From: Argopecten irradians
Taxonomy: Eukaryota; Mollusca; Bivalvia; Pectinida; Pectinidae
Assembly: GCF_041381155.1 (NCBI RefSeq)
Contig: NC_091142.1
Location: 22,158,362 to 22,222,361 of the forward strand
Length of the DNA: 64,000 nt
Reading direction: 5' to 3'
Under the pieces are notes generated by a model that made no database searches, was not told the origin of the DNA, and worked only from the letters and a program-made list of their open reading frames with translations. Below are positions 35,527-48,004 of the stretch, piece after piece (position 1 is the first letter of the stretch; each line of letters starts with the position of its first letter). The translations under genes and the position numbers were made by a program.

Positions 35527-37106
35527 GAATATGTATCATTTTGTAGCCTAATTGATGTCTAACAATTAAATCTATAAATATGTCTATAAAACGTTATCCG
35601 TTATTTATGCACACTACAGATACAGAAAACAATGAGTTAAATTAATTGAAAATGGCCACCGTAACGTGACAAATTAATTATAAACAATTATATAAAACTC
35701 ATATCAAAGATGACAAATATTATGCAAACAAATTGACACATAATTCAGTTTTTATAAAATTATATAAAAAGATTATGAAACATAACATAATCTAGAACAT
35801 CTCAATATTGATATTAAGGTGGGGGTTGATAGAACGCGGTCACAAAGTTAAAAAAGAATCTCAAAGAGGAATTTTTGACTTCTCCACCAACACACAGTGG
35901 GTGCATGATTTTGGAGCATTGTGTTGCCTCTCCTTGTAACAGTGGAAATCTGGCACAGGTTTATTTTCCGTAACATTTGAACGCCATTGAGCAACACGTG
36001 GTTGATTGATTAGCTTATAAGTAAATCCTATTAACAGTAAGGGTCATTAAGGACTGCCTTATGTGTGCAAAGTGGTTGCGACAAAATATTCCCGTTTTTC
36101 ATGCGTTCCTCAAAAGGGCGTCCACTGATGTGTTTTCATAGCAGTGTAATGCGACGTCTGTTTCTTTATTTTCTAAAGTTACAACTTATGTATATCTACA
36201 ATTATTCCAGGTACTATTACTATATATTTTATCTGTTACAGGTGTGGTATGCAGTTTTTGTGCTTCTCCATAGTCGTATCCACCGCTATCTTCATTGTAC
36301 AGTCTATCCCTATGTTTAGGGTGGATGCCCCGAACACTCTGCCATTCCCCTACAACATTACTTCGAAGCCCTTACTCATGTACTGGTACACCATGCCGCA
36401 TCCTGTACTCATGATCAGCGACGGGATACTCAACTTCATTTTTATGGTTGACTGGCTATTGAGGCTATACTCGTGTCCATGCAAGGCGGAATTCATAAAA
36501 GGTTTCTTAAACATCCTCGATCTTGTTGCTTGGGTCGCCATTTGGAACATACTGTGGATTGAATTCTACAGGGACATCTTCCATTTCAAAGGTGCATTCT
36601 TTGTGCTATTTATGATCGGGACGTTATATGCTACAAGAATTTTCCGTGTCTTCCGACTAATGCAACACAATTGCGGCGTGAAAATCCTTATTCTTTCTTT
36701 AAAATCGAGTGCACGTGAACTATGCATATTAGCTATAACTTTCGCATGCGTATCTGTGATTTTCGCATTTCTACTTTATATGTCAGAGTTCAATAGCGAT
36801 TCTGATATAAAATTTCCAAATGCTTTGACGGCGATATGGTGGGCAATCGTTACCATGACGACGGTCGGGTATGGTGATTTTTACCCGACTACACCACAAG
36901 GGTACTTTATTGGCGCCCTCTGTTCTATTACTGGTATTTTACTTATCGCACTTCCGGTCGCGGTTACATCATCATATTTTAGTGACTTTTATAACTTTAA
37001 TAAATTTAGAGCTAAATACCAGGAAGCATTAACACGAGAAGGCAGGGAAATGCCGGATCATAACAAGTTTAGATATTGGAGTACCCGCAACGGCAGTGTA
37101 GATTAA

Positions 37107-38003
37107 TGTTCGGACATTTCATTTTTTAATTTTGTTGCACAAAACTTCCAGTATTTAATCGCAGTAATAAGTGCCGAATTTTAAAACATTGCTTTCTACA
37201 GATATGTGTTGCTCCAATTTTATATACCTTTTGCTTCAATAGTGTGAATTAACATGTATTGTGCAACATGGCATTTTCCCTGTGTACATGAACAAGCGGC
37301 GACAATCGTATTCGTTACTATAGAACAACGAATAAGAATAATAAACATACTGAAATTATTACGTGTAACCCATTATCCAATAGGCCAATAATCTCTACCA
37401 AAGAAATACTCAAAAGCTCCAAATAAAGGAAGTACCCATTAACATTGTTACAATTTTGGAATGTGTTTATCAGACACCGCCGTCAATTACCGAAAAATAA
37501 AACCTATTCATGTCTTACGTCTATGTTGTCATAGTAACATTTGGGAATTTTTAGCGTTGACAATGAGTTCGAGGATTTATACCTTTTAAGGAATTTTGTA
37601 TTATTTTATACTTTAGCTTCCTCTTAAATTATTAAATTGTTCATACAGGTGTTTTCGCGCCCCCATGATTTAATTCCAAAATCGGAATGTTTTGTTTAAA
37701 GAACACATTTAAGATTTCATCTACATTTAGGGTTCTGGAGGTTTTTCTTTCTTTTAATGTTAACGACTCATTAATAATACGTTCATTGAGGTCTTAATCT
37801 TTATTGTTATTGTATATATGTACTTTTCATCGCATCATATAGCTTACTTATCATTTAGCTACAAAGAGACCTTTATCTGAAGTAAGCAGGTGCTGGTTAA
37901 CTTTGAACTCAGTTAATACTCGATATTGGGAAAGATATCATTTTTATTATATCTTATTCTGCTTCTCAATAATTTAAAGTAGCAAGCCTGGCATTGTTGT
38001 AAA
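37107..38003. other. Kv copy 2 3' region
   Basis: Matches 20920-21792 of unit 1 apart from small indels. No gene. Confidence 0.5.
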
Positions 38004-38132
38004 TTTGTTTGATTAGATCAGTGTCCTATTAAAAGCCAGGGTAATGTAAGGACGATCTCCCATGTATGCGGTGTGTTGCGTGTATGAAGTGCGGGGTGTG
38101 TGTTTTGGAAGGCTGCGGAAAATTCACACACA
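38004..38132 (-). mobile_element. R1 3'-end fragment (old)
   Basis: Unit 2 partner of 21793-21920. Confidence 0.7.
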
Positions 38133-38739
38133 ACGGGCGTCGTTGTTGAAAGATTGTTAACATAACGTCCTTTTGAAATTATCGCAACTGTTGAATTGGA
38201 AAATCAAGTCAAAAGTGCAATTTTGCAAGCAGTCGGCTTACATTTTCAACCGAAAAAGAGTATTTTCATATCAGATCTAATGACTCTCCCTTTCCAATTG
38301 GGTTAAATATCACCTGTACTTCAGATTAAATGCATTTCTACTCCTTGCTACATCAACTGTAAACGCCATTTCGTCCCAGTATACATATATCTTAGCTTTG
38401 TAGTGCATTTTGGGCGAGATGGGCGTTCATATAATAATTGAGACGGCTTAATTACAAACAGTTTCGTCCTTATGCAAAACAAGCTGATGAAATACAGATC
38501 CTTAATTGTTGTCTCTACGTTGATAAGAAGATCTGCCAATATCCAATTCAAGTGACTTTTGAATATGAAAAAATTGACGGGGTGGAAGGTTTGAAAAACA
38601 GATGTCACAATTATTTGTTATTCAATATGTGTATTGTATATGTATACTCAGTACGGTACTAAGTATCATTGGACTCTGCTTCAATACCACTTTCTATTAA
38701 ACGAACAAATAACGCTGAGAATTTCAGGTATTTGTTGTT

Positions 38740-38900
38740 TTAGGTGTATTAGACTTAGCGTCCTATTGATAGTTATGGGTAAGGGTCCTATTAGCAACAA
38801 TGTTTTGCGGGTGTGAACGGATTCATGTTTTGAGACGTTGCAGTACAATCGTGTTTTGTCTTTTTGTAATAGTGGTATCTCACTGAAACGCCGGTCATGT
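38740..38900 (-). mobile_element. R1 relic
   Basis: Unit 2 partner of 22700-22880; strongly diverged. Confidence 0.5.
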
Positions 38901-39293
38901 GAACATTCGAGTTCTTGCTGACTAGACCATCTTTCTTCATTAAGATCATATTGAAACAATATTGTTTCAAAAACCGTTTCTGGTATTTGATACGTCAGGG
39001 TTAAAATGCCACCTTGTCGGAATAGAAACTCGGGTTAGTTATTAAACATAATACATCGTGTATTAATTATTGGGTCAGTGTGTTGTTTAAGCCGTACGGT
39101 TTAATACCCTGTTTAAACCAGTGCCTACATATCACGTTTTAGGTGTACTGGAATATAACTTAATTGATATAAAGTGTCTATGCATCTGTCTTAACCTTAG
39201 ATATTACTGTTGACTTTAAGACTGTGCGTGCAAAGTATGTAACAAATTGTACACTTCAACAGAAAAAATACCGAACTCTGTAGTCATACTTAA

Positions 39294-39631
39294 AGTGAAT
39301 AGTCGGGCAAAGAAAACCAGTCTAAATGCGTACATTGGCCTTCCAAAAGTTCTCACATATTAATACGACGGCCAAGTTCTGCTTACGTTTCCCAGTTCTG
39401 ACCATTAAAGTAAAGGAAAGTTGAAAGCATTGAAAGCGAGGCTGCGTGGAAATGTAACCACAGACATAGTCAGCCGGGAGGACATTTTAGGATTCATATA
39501 CTTTAAATTAATTTCTTCGTACGCAGACAGATTGTGACGAGAGATTTTATTTTTCTATTTCATAAGAAATTATACTGGATACATTCACACCATTTTCACC
39601 GACTTTAGCCATCATTGCCCGACTGTTCACT
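39294..39631. mobile_element. TTAA-flanked MITE (family M2), unit 2 copy
   Basis: Ends agtgaatagtcgggcaaag and gcccgactgttcact between TTAA at 39290-39293 and 39632-39635. It keeps the ~49-bp segment (cattggccttccaaaagttc...) that unit 1 has lost, and that segment matches the 13301-13650 copy. Confidence 0.8.
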
Positions 39632-39756
39632 TTAACTGGAATGCACAATTGGTTTAAAAACAACAAACTACGAGTCACCAGTAATGTCTCGGGTTAGGGC
39701 GGATGCATAAACACTTTTTAGTTACTAAGATATATTTAACTACACCTAAGAAGTGA

Positions 39757-40580
39757 TTTTTGTTTGTTTGTTTGATTAATTAACGTCCTATCAACAGCTA
39801 TGGTCATGTAAGGACGGCCTCCCATGCATGCGGTGTGTTGCGTGTATGTTGTGCGAGGTGCATGTTTTGGGAGACTGCGGTATATTTATGTTGTGTCTTC
39901 TTGTATAGTGGAACTGTTGCCCTTTTTATAGTGCTACATCACTGAAGCATGCCACCGAAGACACCAAGCAACACACTCCACCCGGTCACATTATACTGAC
40001 AACGGGCGAACCAGTCGTCCCACTCCCTGTGTGCTGAGCGCTAAGCAGGAGCAGACACTACCACTTTTATAGACTTTGGTGTGTCTCGGCCAGGGGACAG
40101 AACCCAGAGACTAAATTTAGGATCTTATCTTTTCTTTTCTTCCTAACGGACTTTATCTTTCCTAATGCCTCCCTTGGCACCGCCTCACTTTTGGCCTTGA
40201 GTTGAGCGTTCGCCCCTGTGAGGAAGGCTATGGGTTCTGTCCCCTGGCCGAGACACACCAAAGTCTATAAAAGTGGTAATTTCTGCCCCTGCTTAGCGCT
40301 CAGCATACAGGGAGTGGGACGACTGGTTTGCCCGTTGCCAGTATAATGTGACCGGGTGGGATGTGTTGCTTGGTGTCTTCGGCGGCATGCTTCAGTGATA
40401 TAGCACTATAAAAAGGGCAACAGTTCCACTATACAAGAAGACACAACATGAATATACCACAGTCTTCCACAACACGCACCTCACACAACATACACGCAAC
40501 ACACCACATGCATGGGAGGCCGTCCTTACATGACCATAGCTGTTAATAGGACGTTAATTAATCAAACAAACAAACAAACC
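39757..40580. mobile_element. two R1 copies head to head (inverted pair)
   Basis: The left copy (39757-40110) is minus sense and the right copy (40111-40580) plus sense, so AAAC tails lie at both outer ends and the pair forms a palindrome of several hundred bp per arm. Unit 1 lacks the block (site at about 23668). Flanks 'taagaagtgat' and 'ttaagtgata' suggest a short target duplication. Confidence 0.85.
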
Positions 40581-40914
40581 TTAAGTGATATATAAGCATA
40601 CAGAAATCAATAGTTTAAACCGGGTCTTAAAACTACTGAACATGCCTCAAAGAGATATCACTTTAAACGGTCACGTCTTTTTTAACGGAATAGACACAAA
40701 GTACAAAGTGGCTACTTGTTTACAACGAATATAGCGGGTGAACACTAAAGATCATCATAAAGGGGTAACTTTTCCTCTAAAGGCAAAGGAGAGGTTCGAG
40801 AAAGGCAGCGAACAGGAAAAATAGTCATCAAACGAAAACTCTTAGATATGCTCTGAACATTTGAAACAAGGGATAAATCCGTTAATTACAATCATAGTCC
40901 TACTATTTTACTTA

Positions 40915-41010
40915 CGGGCGACTGCAGGTAGGGCGTTAGAATCGCCATTTAAGATCATGCAATAGCGCCAGCAGGTACAATTCTAACGCCCTACCTGCAG
41001 GGCAGATAGG
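40915..41010. repeat. short palindrome of R1 5' ends (unit 2)
   Basis: Partner of 24011-24109; the left arm is slightly shortened. Confidence 0.7.
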
Positions 41011-41134
41011 GCCTGTATGCACTAAACTGTTAATGAGCACAGTTAAACGCGATATATTTGCAGTGGAGGCATCCTTCGAGTTATCATCACTACTATTGTA
41101 TCGCAGCAGCCACACTTTCCAATCGATTAGTTTG

Positions 41135-41673
41135 TCTGCCCTGCAGGTAGGGCGTTAGAATTGTACCTGCTGCCCCTATTGCATGATCGTAAAAGGCGAC
41201 TAAATTTAGGATCTTATCTTTTCTATTCTTCCTAACTGACTTTATCTTTATCCTTCCTAATGCCTCCCTTGGCACCGCCTCACTTTTGGCCTCGAGTTGA
41301 GCGTTCGCCCCTGTGAGGAAGGCTCTGGGTTCTGTCCCCTGGCCGAGACACACCAAAGTCTGTAAAAGTGGTAGTTTCTGCTCCTGCTTAGCGCTCAGCA
41401 AAAAGGGAGTAGGACGACTGGTTCGCCCGTTGTCAGTATAATGTGACCGGGTGGGGTGTGTTGCTTGGTGTCTTCGGCGGCATGCTTCAGTGATATAGCA
41501 CTATAAAAAGGGCAAAAGTTCCACTATACAAGAAGACACAACATGAATATACCGCAGTCTCCCAAAACACGCACCTCGCACAACATACACGCAACACACC
41601 GCATACATGGGAGGCCGTCCTTACATGACCATAGCTGTTAATAGGACGTTAATTAATCAAACAAACAAAAAAA
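41135..41673 (+). mobile_element. R1 retroposon, full length, unit-2-specific
   Basis: Complete from gccctgcaggtagggcg to the tail 'aatcaaacaaacaaaaaaa'. Inserted after 'tagtttgtct', where unit 1 reads straight through (about 24227). Confidence 0.92.
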
Positions 41674-41679
41674 GTCTGG

Positions 41680-42642
41680 AGCCAGAGTCATGAGCAAGGG
41701 ACTATGTACTTACCAAAAGCACTGCATTGGGAAATACCTTGATGATGATTCCTCCGAAAACGATGTTGAGTAACCTGAATGGATGGATGCTATAAGGCCA
41801 ACAGCATGTAATGACGACATTTCATCAGAATTTACATATAACGATAGAGGACCAGATTGTGACTAGGGCCAAAGTGCATCAAATTATCCATAAGACTTAG
41901 GAAAACTTGGATTGAAATGATCAATGCAGTTAGCAATGAAGGTAGTATACAGAATGGTCTTGATCTTCTAAATGTTAGTCTTTCAGATATGAATGAAGAT
42001 CAGAGACTTGCATTTAACATTGCTATTCAAATCCTTCCAACAGTACTTGCAAGGTGACAAATTCTTCAAATCACTCTGGCTAGTTGTGTATAGTACAGCC
42101 GGCTCCGGAAAATCATATTTGATCAAGTGTTTAGTGAAAGCTGTTCAATTTTTAATTACAACAAGGCAGCACAGGTTTTTTTGTCCACCCAGCAGTAGCG
42201 CAAACCTCATTTCTGGAGTAAAACACACAACAGTGTTAAGGACATGAAAATTCTGCAAGAAGCCTTCAGGAAAACGTGCAGTGGTGTTGAGGTCCTTCAT
42301 TTTCATTTCTCGGTGACGATGTCTAGATTCATCCGGTCCTAAACAGTCCAGCACGAACAAAGCACCCGCTGCCATGCATGGGGGTTTTGGTTTAGAAGGG
42401 CTTTGATACTGTTGTGCACTTGCATAGCATCATTCGTCAGTACAAGTCAGAGACAAACTTAAGAAGTGTCCTGATGGCATTATGATATTACAATGCGACC
42501 CCATCTCAAGCAGTGTAGCTGCAGCAATTTCAATGGGCAAATTTGAAGACAACTTATGGGAATACCCTTGCGGAACAAATGTCAAAGGAAGGGTTGTTTG
42601 TATTTTCAAAACACAAGGAAGAATGGCAGCATAACAAAGCCA
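41680..42642 (+). pseudogene. PIF1-like helicase remnant, 5' part (unit 2)
   Basis: Partner of 24240-25590. It keeps Walker A (VVYSTAGSGKSYLIKC), with Ala where unit 1 has Thr, but has lost about 260 bp near 41740 and a further segment around Walker B. It is cut at 42642 by the compound insertion; the remaining 3' part is at 52170-52450. Confidence 0.7.
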
Positions 42643-43073
42643 TTTGTTTGTTTGTTTGATTAATTAACGTTCTATTAACAGCTATGGTCATGTAAGGACG
42701 GCCTCCAATGTATGCGGTGTGTTGCGTGTATGTTGTGCGAGGTGCGTGTTTTGGGAGACTGCGGTATATTCGTGTTGTGTCTTCTTGAATAGTGGAACTG
42801 TTGCCCTTTTTATAGTGCTATATCACAGAAGCAGGCCGCCGAAGACACCAGGCACCCCCACCCGGTCACATTATACTGACAACGGGCAAACCAGTCGTCC
42901 CACTCCCGTTATGCTGAGCGCTAAGCAGGAGCAGAAACTACCACTTTTATAGACTTTGGTGTGTCTCGGCCAGGGGACAGAACCCATAGCCTTCCTCACA
43001 AGGACGAACGCTCAACTCTTTACTCAAGGCAAAAAGTGAGGCGGTGCCAAGGGAGGCATTAGGAAAGATAAAG
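42643..43073 (-). mobile_element. R1 copy at the left edge of the 9.5-kb block
   Basis: Starts with the AAAC tail right after 'ataacaaagcca'. Lacks the 5' part and ends in a small (aaagat)n expansion at about 43066-43087. Confidence 0.85.
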
Positions 43074-43087
43074 ATAAAGATAAAGAT

Positions 43088-43673
43088 ACTATTGGACAGT
43101 ATTGGTAGGAGGGTTGGTCTTAACTTATCATTATTCATAATTGGGCGGTACTAATACTATTTATGGATGTTAGGCGTATTCGATTTACTGTTTCCGACCT
43201 GTTTGCAGTATGTAAATACGTCTGTATTTCATCGTTTCTCGCCAAAACATAATACAAAACAAGTGCAAACTATGTCTATAGTTCAAATATTACTATAAAT
43301 CATGATCAGGTTATGTAGTATTCATATGGAACTTCGATTCAGTTGTCGGAAACTTGTACACTGCATGTTGCAACAGTACAGTAATAGAGATGACAATGTA
43401 AATCGAGCATTCCAATTCAAAGAACGACAACCCGAAAGAGTAAACATTGCACCGGCCATCGAGATGTTGAGAACTTGGCTAACAGAGATTTTGACGATCT
43501 GTTGTGATTTTACACTCAAAGTAAAGTAAGTAGAAATGAAGTTGTTATTGAACTGCATTAACCAGTCATGACTGTCGCACAACAGATCACAGATCAAGGC
43601 GAGTCGTCTGCTAGATGCTTAGGGTTAGGCCTACAACGTTAATGATCGAACTACGAGTAATTACCTGTCATCA
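43088..43673. other. no gene recognised
   Basis: Contains a 75-codon frame (43302-43529) opening MIRLCSIHMELRFSCRKLVH and ending before a 'aaagtaagt' donor-like site. The family is unknown and it is not called as a gene. Confidence 0.4.
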
Positions 43674-43974
43674 CTGCCTGTCTGCGGTGGTCAGACAACT
43701 CTGCCTTCCCCTTCATATGGAGGTTGTGCCATTTTTTCTACCTCCTCTACGCTTCGTCTGACAGTAGAACTGGCGTTGATGGCATCTGTTATGCGCTACC
43801 ATGCTTCCCTTTTCCTCTGGGTCGTAACCCCCGCACCAAACTTGGCCCTGATAACATCTTCTCTTCAACAAGTTTTGTTAGCTGCAAGCATTCGTCTGCC
43901 GTCCAGTTTGGTTTCCGCTTTTTGCTTGGTGTCTCAACAATATTCGTTGCCATTTTTTCAGAGAAGCTAGACAA
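43674..43974 (-). pseudogene. Myb/SANT-like (NAIF1-type) domain fragment
   Basis: The frame from 43974 reads MSSFSEKMATNIVETPSKKR, KPNWTADECLQLTKLVEE, the start of a Myb/SANT-like DNA-binding domain as in NAIF1 and Harbinger-associated proteins. Near 43880 the continuation lies in another frame (VIRAKFGAGVTTQRKREAW, then RITDAINASS and EEVKKMAQ), so one frameshift and at least one stop break it. It could be a remnant of a Harbinger second ORF or of a domesticated gene. Confidence 0.65.
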
Positions 43975-43995
43975 GCAGACGACGATCGCGCATGT

Positions 43996-44358
43996 GTTTT
44001 GTTTGTTTGTTTTATTAACGTCCTATTAACAGCTATGGTCATGTAAGGACAGCCTCCCATGTATGCGTAGTGTTGCGTGTATGTTGTGCGAGGTGCGTGT
44101 TTTGGGAGACTGCGGTATATTCGTGTTGTGTCTTCTTGTATAGTGGAAACTACCACTTTTATAGACTTTGGTGTGTCTCGGCCAGGGGACAGAACCCAGA
44201 GCCTTCCTCACAGGGGCGAACGCTCAACTCAAGGCCAAAAGTGAGGCGATGCCAAGGGAGGCATTAGGAAAGATAAAGTCAGTTAGGAAGAAGAGAAAAG
44301 ATAAGATCCTAAATTTAGTCGCCTTTTACGATCATGCAATAGGGGCAGCAGGTACAAT
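43996..44358 (-). mobile_element. R1 copy interrupted by the ISL2EU element
   Basis: R1 with an internal deletion ('gtatagtggaaactaccactttt'). It reads to 'gcagcaggtacaat' at 44358, then continues after the 7,545-bp insertion with 'attctaacgccctacctgcagggc' at 51904-51928. Rejoining the two gives the normal R1 5' end. Confidence 0.92.
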
Positions 44359-44445
44359 GATTTCCGCCGCGACACTAAACACCAGGTGGCGCGCGTGTAC
44401 TAGGGGGTGAAACCGGATACGTTGTTACTGACGCTGATCGGCAAG

Positions 44446-47400
44446 ATGGCGGACGACAGTGTTTATCACTGGCCGGTTCATAAGCTTAAAGCTGAATTGA
44501 GGAAAAGGAACGCTGTGACACATGGCAGAAAGGCGGATCTGGTTGAGAGGTAAACAAATGAATATTTTTTACTGAATATAATCTCTTGATTAGCTGTACC
44601 ATCGCTACAAAATGTTTGCATCCCTGCGGCACCGATATCTTAAAGCTGTACAGTGTACTGCAGTACGTAAGTGACAACATTATCTAGAAACAAACACGCA
44701 CATTCATTGACGTTAGCCCACGGGTACATGGCTCATTTTTTAAATTACGTGTTCTAGTTCATATATTATGTACTAGAACATGTCATTAAAAAACCGAGTC
44801 AGGTACCTGTGCTTTCAGTGCTATTGTACAGTTGATGTAGTGCATTGTACTGTACTGTACAGTTGACGTCTACATACATGTAATACACATGTAATATCCG
44901 GGGAGTTCTGATGTTATTACTGATATGTTTGTTAGATAATTGGATCGTCAAATGATTCAGACTAGACTACATGGATATCAAAATGGTACGATTTATATAT
45001 TTCATCATTGTTTTTAATTTTGCCTTAATTACAGATTAAAAGCATATGACAGAAATAGAAATTTTAAGCCTTCTACAATAGATTTGCCAGATGTCTTTGA
45101 TGTGTTTTGGCCTGTAGTTGGCTTCCAGCAACTAATTCCACAACACAAGATAATACTACCAAAACTAACAAGGCTGCAGATCGAGGAATATTTTATATAC
45201 AGATTGGCAGGTACTTCATCCATATTGAAAAAGATCATTTCTTTTTTATAACAAGTGCCGGTTGCTCCCTTCACCCCACCGCACTTATCCCATTACTAGT
45301 ACTCAATAACAACACCTTATTAAATATAATCATGAATACAGAGCAAATAGTGAAAATATGAGATTCATGAAAACAACAGGAGAGTCTGACCTTTGCAAGG
45401 AATATATCCATTTTTTTCAATTGTAATATGTAGATGTTGAATTTTTCTTCTTTCAAATTGATGCTGCCACTTGTGATGTTTTTGCCTTTAGGTGACAGAC
45501 AGGCAGCATCTGATGTAAAAGCAATCCAGAAAGGGAAATATATGTTGGAGGGGGGAAGGATCCTTGCATGCTCTCTATTGAAATATGATGGACATATTTT
45601 CCTTACTGGCATTGTTGGAGCTGCTATGAAAAATAAGGTAATACACATATATGAATCATTTGTTTTTAATAATTTTCATATTGTAATTATGAATGTTTTA
45701 AGTGACCAAATAATTCGAAAATAAATGGAATTCATACACTGGTTTGATAAAGTGGTCTTAGACACACCTTATAAATTCCATTGAACTGATTTTCCTCTCA
45801 AATCATTATATTAGTGTAAAACAAACCATACACATACATGTATAATTGTATATTCATGTACCTAATTAGTTTCAATTTACATTTTAAAAGGTATCCTATA
45901 ATTACAAAATTAGTCTGAATGAGACAACTGGCGACCCTATCAACTCGGCTTGTGAATGTCCAGCTGGCAAGGGGCCACATGGAACCTGCAAGCACATTGC
46001 ATCGGTGCTGCTTATGCTTGAAGAGTTCATTGAAAAAGGTTCTTTAAGAGTGCAAAAGTCTTGTACAGAAAATCTTCAAAGCTTTCACAAGCCTAAGTCA
46101 ACATATGATGGCAAGTATATTTGCAAAAATAATTATACAGTGCACATGTATATGCAATTGCATCTGAATAATTAATAATGAATATAAAATCTGGACACAC
46201 CTACTATCCATGTAGGATGCAGTAGGTTGTAGCAAATATGGTGTAATTTCTGTTCGTAAATTTACAAATGTTTATTTTGTTTTTATCATTGATATGGAAT
46301 TTATAATGATACATATAAAATGTTTTATTTAGGCAAGCCAGTGCCTGTGGAAGAAATACCAACAAAACGGAAGTTTTGTGATGATGTATTGGAAGATCCT
46401 CGTCCTCATAAGTACCGTAATAACCCTGGCTACCCTGACTTTGTCAGAAATATGATGGTGAACCATTGTAACCAGTATTCTCAGGATATGGCGATGAGAT
46501 TTCTTCATCCATCTGTGGATATACAGGTATTTAATTGGTAGCATTGTAAGTTACTTGTGATTTTCATGAAAAGGAAGATAAACAGAGATGTATTGCATCA
46601 TTTAACAATCATAAATTGTTATGAAATCACAATTCACATGAAGATTATTAAATTCAGAGATGTATTGCATCATTTAACAATCATAAATTGTTATGTGTCA
46701 TACAACAAAAAATCATTGGTTATTTTTTTTTATTGTTTTACAGACAGCGGCTCTGGGTCATGATTATCTGGAACTCCTATTCACCGAATATTTAGTTGAC
46801 AAAGCAACAAAGGTATTACAATACATGTATATATTGATAGTACATGTATTTTTATTCATTTATACTTATAACTAAAGAATGAATGGTGCCTGTCTTTCAT
46901 TTAAGATGGGAAACCATTTTGGCATCTAAAAGGTAGACATAGATAATGTATACTGGTGTAGGGATTTGACCCCATTCACTTTAAATGAAATTCAAGGTCA
47001 TTCATTTGCTTTAACTCGAAGCCCAGTATCCCAGGTTAAAGCGATATGATGGGACGGACAATATAACAATAAAAATAAACTGTATTAACTTTACATTGAT
47101 TGCGAAACAAGTTAAGTAACTTATAAATACAAATCACTTTTCAAGGCAAATATGTAAGCAAGAGAGTGGGAGAAAACTGTTGTATGGAGAAAACTCATGT
47201 GATTGGGCAGGTGACCCTTGATCTTTTCACGTTCATGTCGGGGATCAAACCCTGGACGACTAGGTGAAAGACGTGTGGAATAACCACTACACCAAAACAT
47301 TTTTTTTATTAAAACAACAGATTAAATTTTTATACCAATACCTAATTCTACTGCAGATTTCAGAAGAAGATGCAAAGAGTTTAGAGAGCCACACAAAATC

Positions 47401-48004
47401 CCAGGCAAAATGTAAGAAATGGCTGGAGGAGAGAGAGTGGAGGTTGACTGCATCAAGATTTGGGGATATTACACATGCCACATGTAGGAGAAATATGGAT
47501 AAACTCTGTAAGAGTCTTGTTTCGACTAAGTGTTTCCACAAAAATTCAACAGAACATGGAAAAAATTATGAAGGAAAGGCAGTTGCAATGTTTGAAAAAA
47601 CTATGAAGTTGTCAGTTAAAAAGGCAGGCCTTTTTGTAAACTCTAGTTTCCCATACCTTGGAGCTTCACCTGATGGAATTATAGATGATAACACCATTTT
47701 AGAAGTAAAGTGTCCTTATACAGGACGCTCATCATCTATTGTGCCAGGGAAAATGTTTCCATTTTTAATGTATGATGACAAAAACCAAACGTGTCTAAAC
47801 ATGAAATCAAAATATTATGATCAGATTCAAGGACAGATGCTACTCTCAAAAACAAAGTACTGTTATTTTGTAGTTTACACATTTGTAGATTTGTTTGTTC
47901 AGAAGATTGTATTTGATGCTGAGTACAGCGAGTTTAGTCTTTTGCCAAAGTTGGAACTATTTTATAGAAAACATTTCAGACCTTACATTGCTTCCCATAT
48001 TTGA
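44446..48004 (+). CDS. SAP-SWIM-YqaJ nuclease of the ISL2EU element (7 exons, 518 aa)
   Basis: Probable DNA-processing partner of the transposase. Exons: 44446-44549, 45035-45210, 45492-45637, 45891-46110, 46333-46526, 46744-46812, 47357-48004. Phases agree at every junction and no stop occurs. Introns are GT-AG except intron 4, which is GC-AG (gatg|gcaagt). Residues ~8-40 form a SAP DNA-binding domain (WPVHKLKAELRKRNAVTHGR). Around residue 165 is a SWIM zinc finger (CECPAGKGPHGTCKHIASVL, CxC-x8-CxH). The last exon is a YqaJ/lambda-exonuclease-type domain: WRLTASRFGDI, then GASPDGII and ILEVKCPY with the catalytic Asp and Glu-x-Lys, and YYDQIQGQMLL. The start ATG sits in a Kozak-like 'aagATGg' 88 bp inside the left end. 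By sequence it appears intact. Confidence 0.88.

Larger units (their letters stand above)
32374..36241 (+). other. intron of Kv copy 2
   Basis: 3,868 bp. It is longer than in copy 1 because of the 784-bp insertion at 34743-35526. An R1 relic at 36001-36079 is shared with copy 1. Confidence 0.7.
31879..37106 (+). pseudogene. Shaw-like Kv channel, copy 2 (exons 31879-32373, 36242-37106), frameshifted
   Basis: Duplicate of the channel at 16485. Exon 1 encodes the complete T1 domain with two substitutions (Ser to Ala and Asp to Asn in NLDKASEFFDSNSGEY). The exon 2 acceptor is intact, but the run after GCAG has five T instead of four. The spliced frame therefore leaves the channel sequence after VWYAV and stops about 20 residues later. 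From 36249 the S1-S6 frame is again open, with a normal filter (TTVGYGDFYP) but TSSYF where copy 1 has TSSNF at the end of S6. A second extra T near 37070 changes the C-terminal tail to FRYWSTRNGSVD. Either copy 2 is a recent pseudogene, or the T-run indels are assembly errors and it is functional. Confidence 0.8.

Noticed and set aside
40067-41401. Repeated open frames of the MLSAKQE / FLTGANAQLKAKSEAVPRE type
   Set aside because: They are translations of the R1 retroposon on either strand and recur wherever R1 does; no evidence that R1 encodes protein.
43302-43529. 75-codon frame next to a donor-like site as an exon
   Set aside because: No recognised domain, no acceptor upstream and no partner exon, within a block made of mobile DNA.
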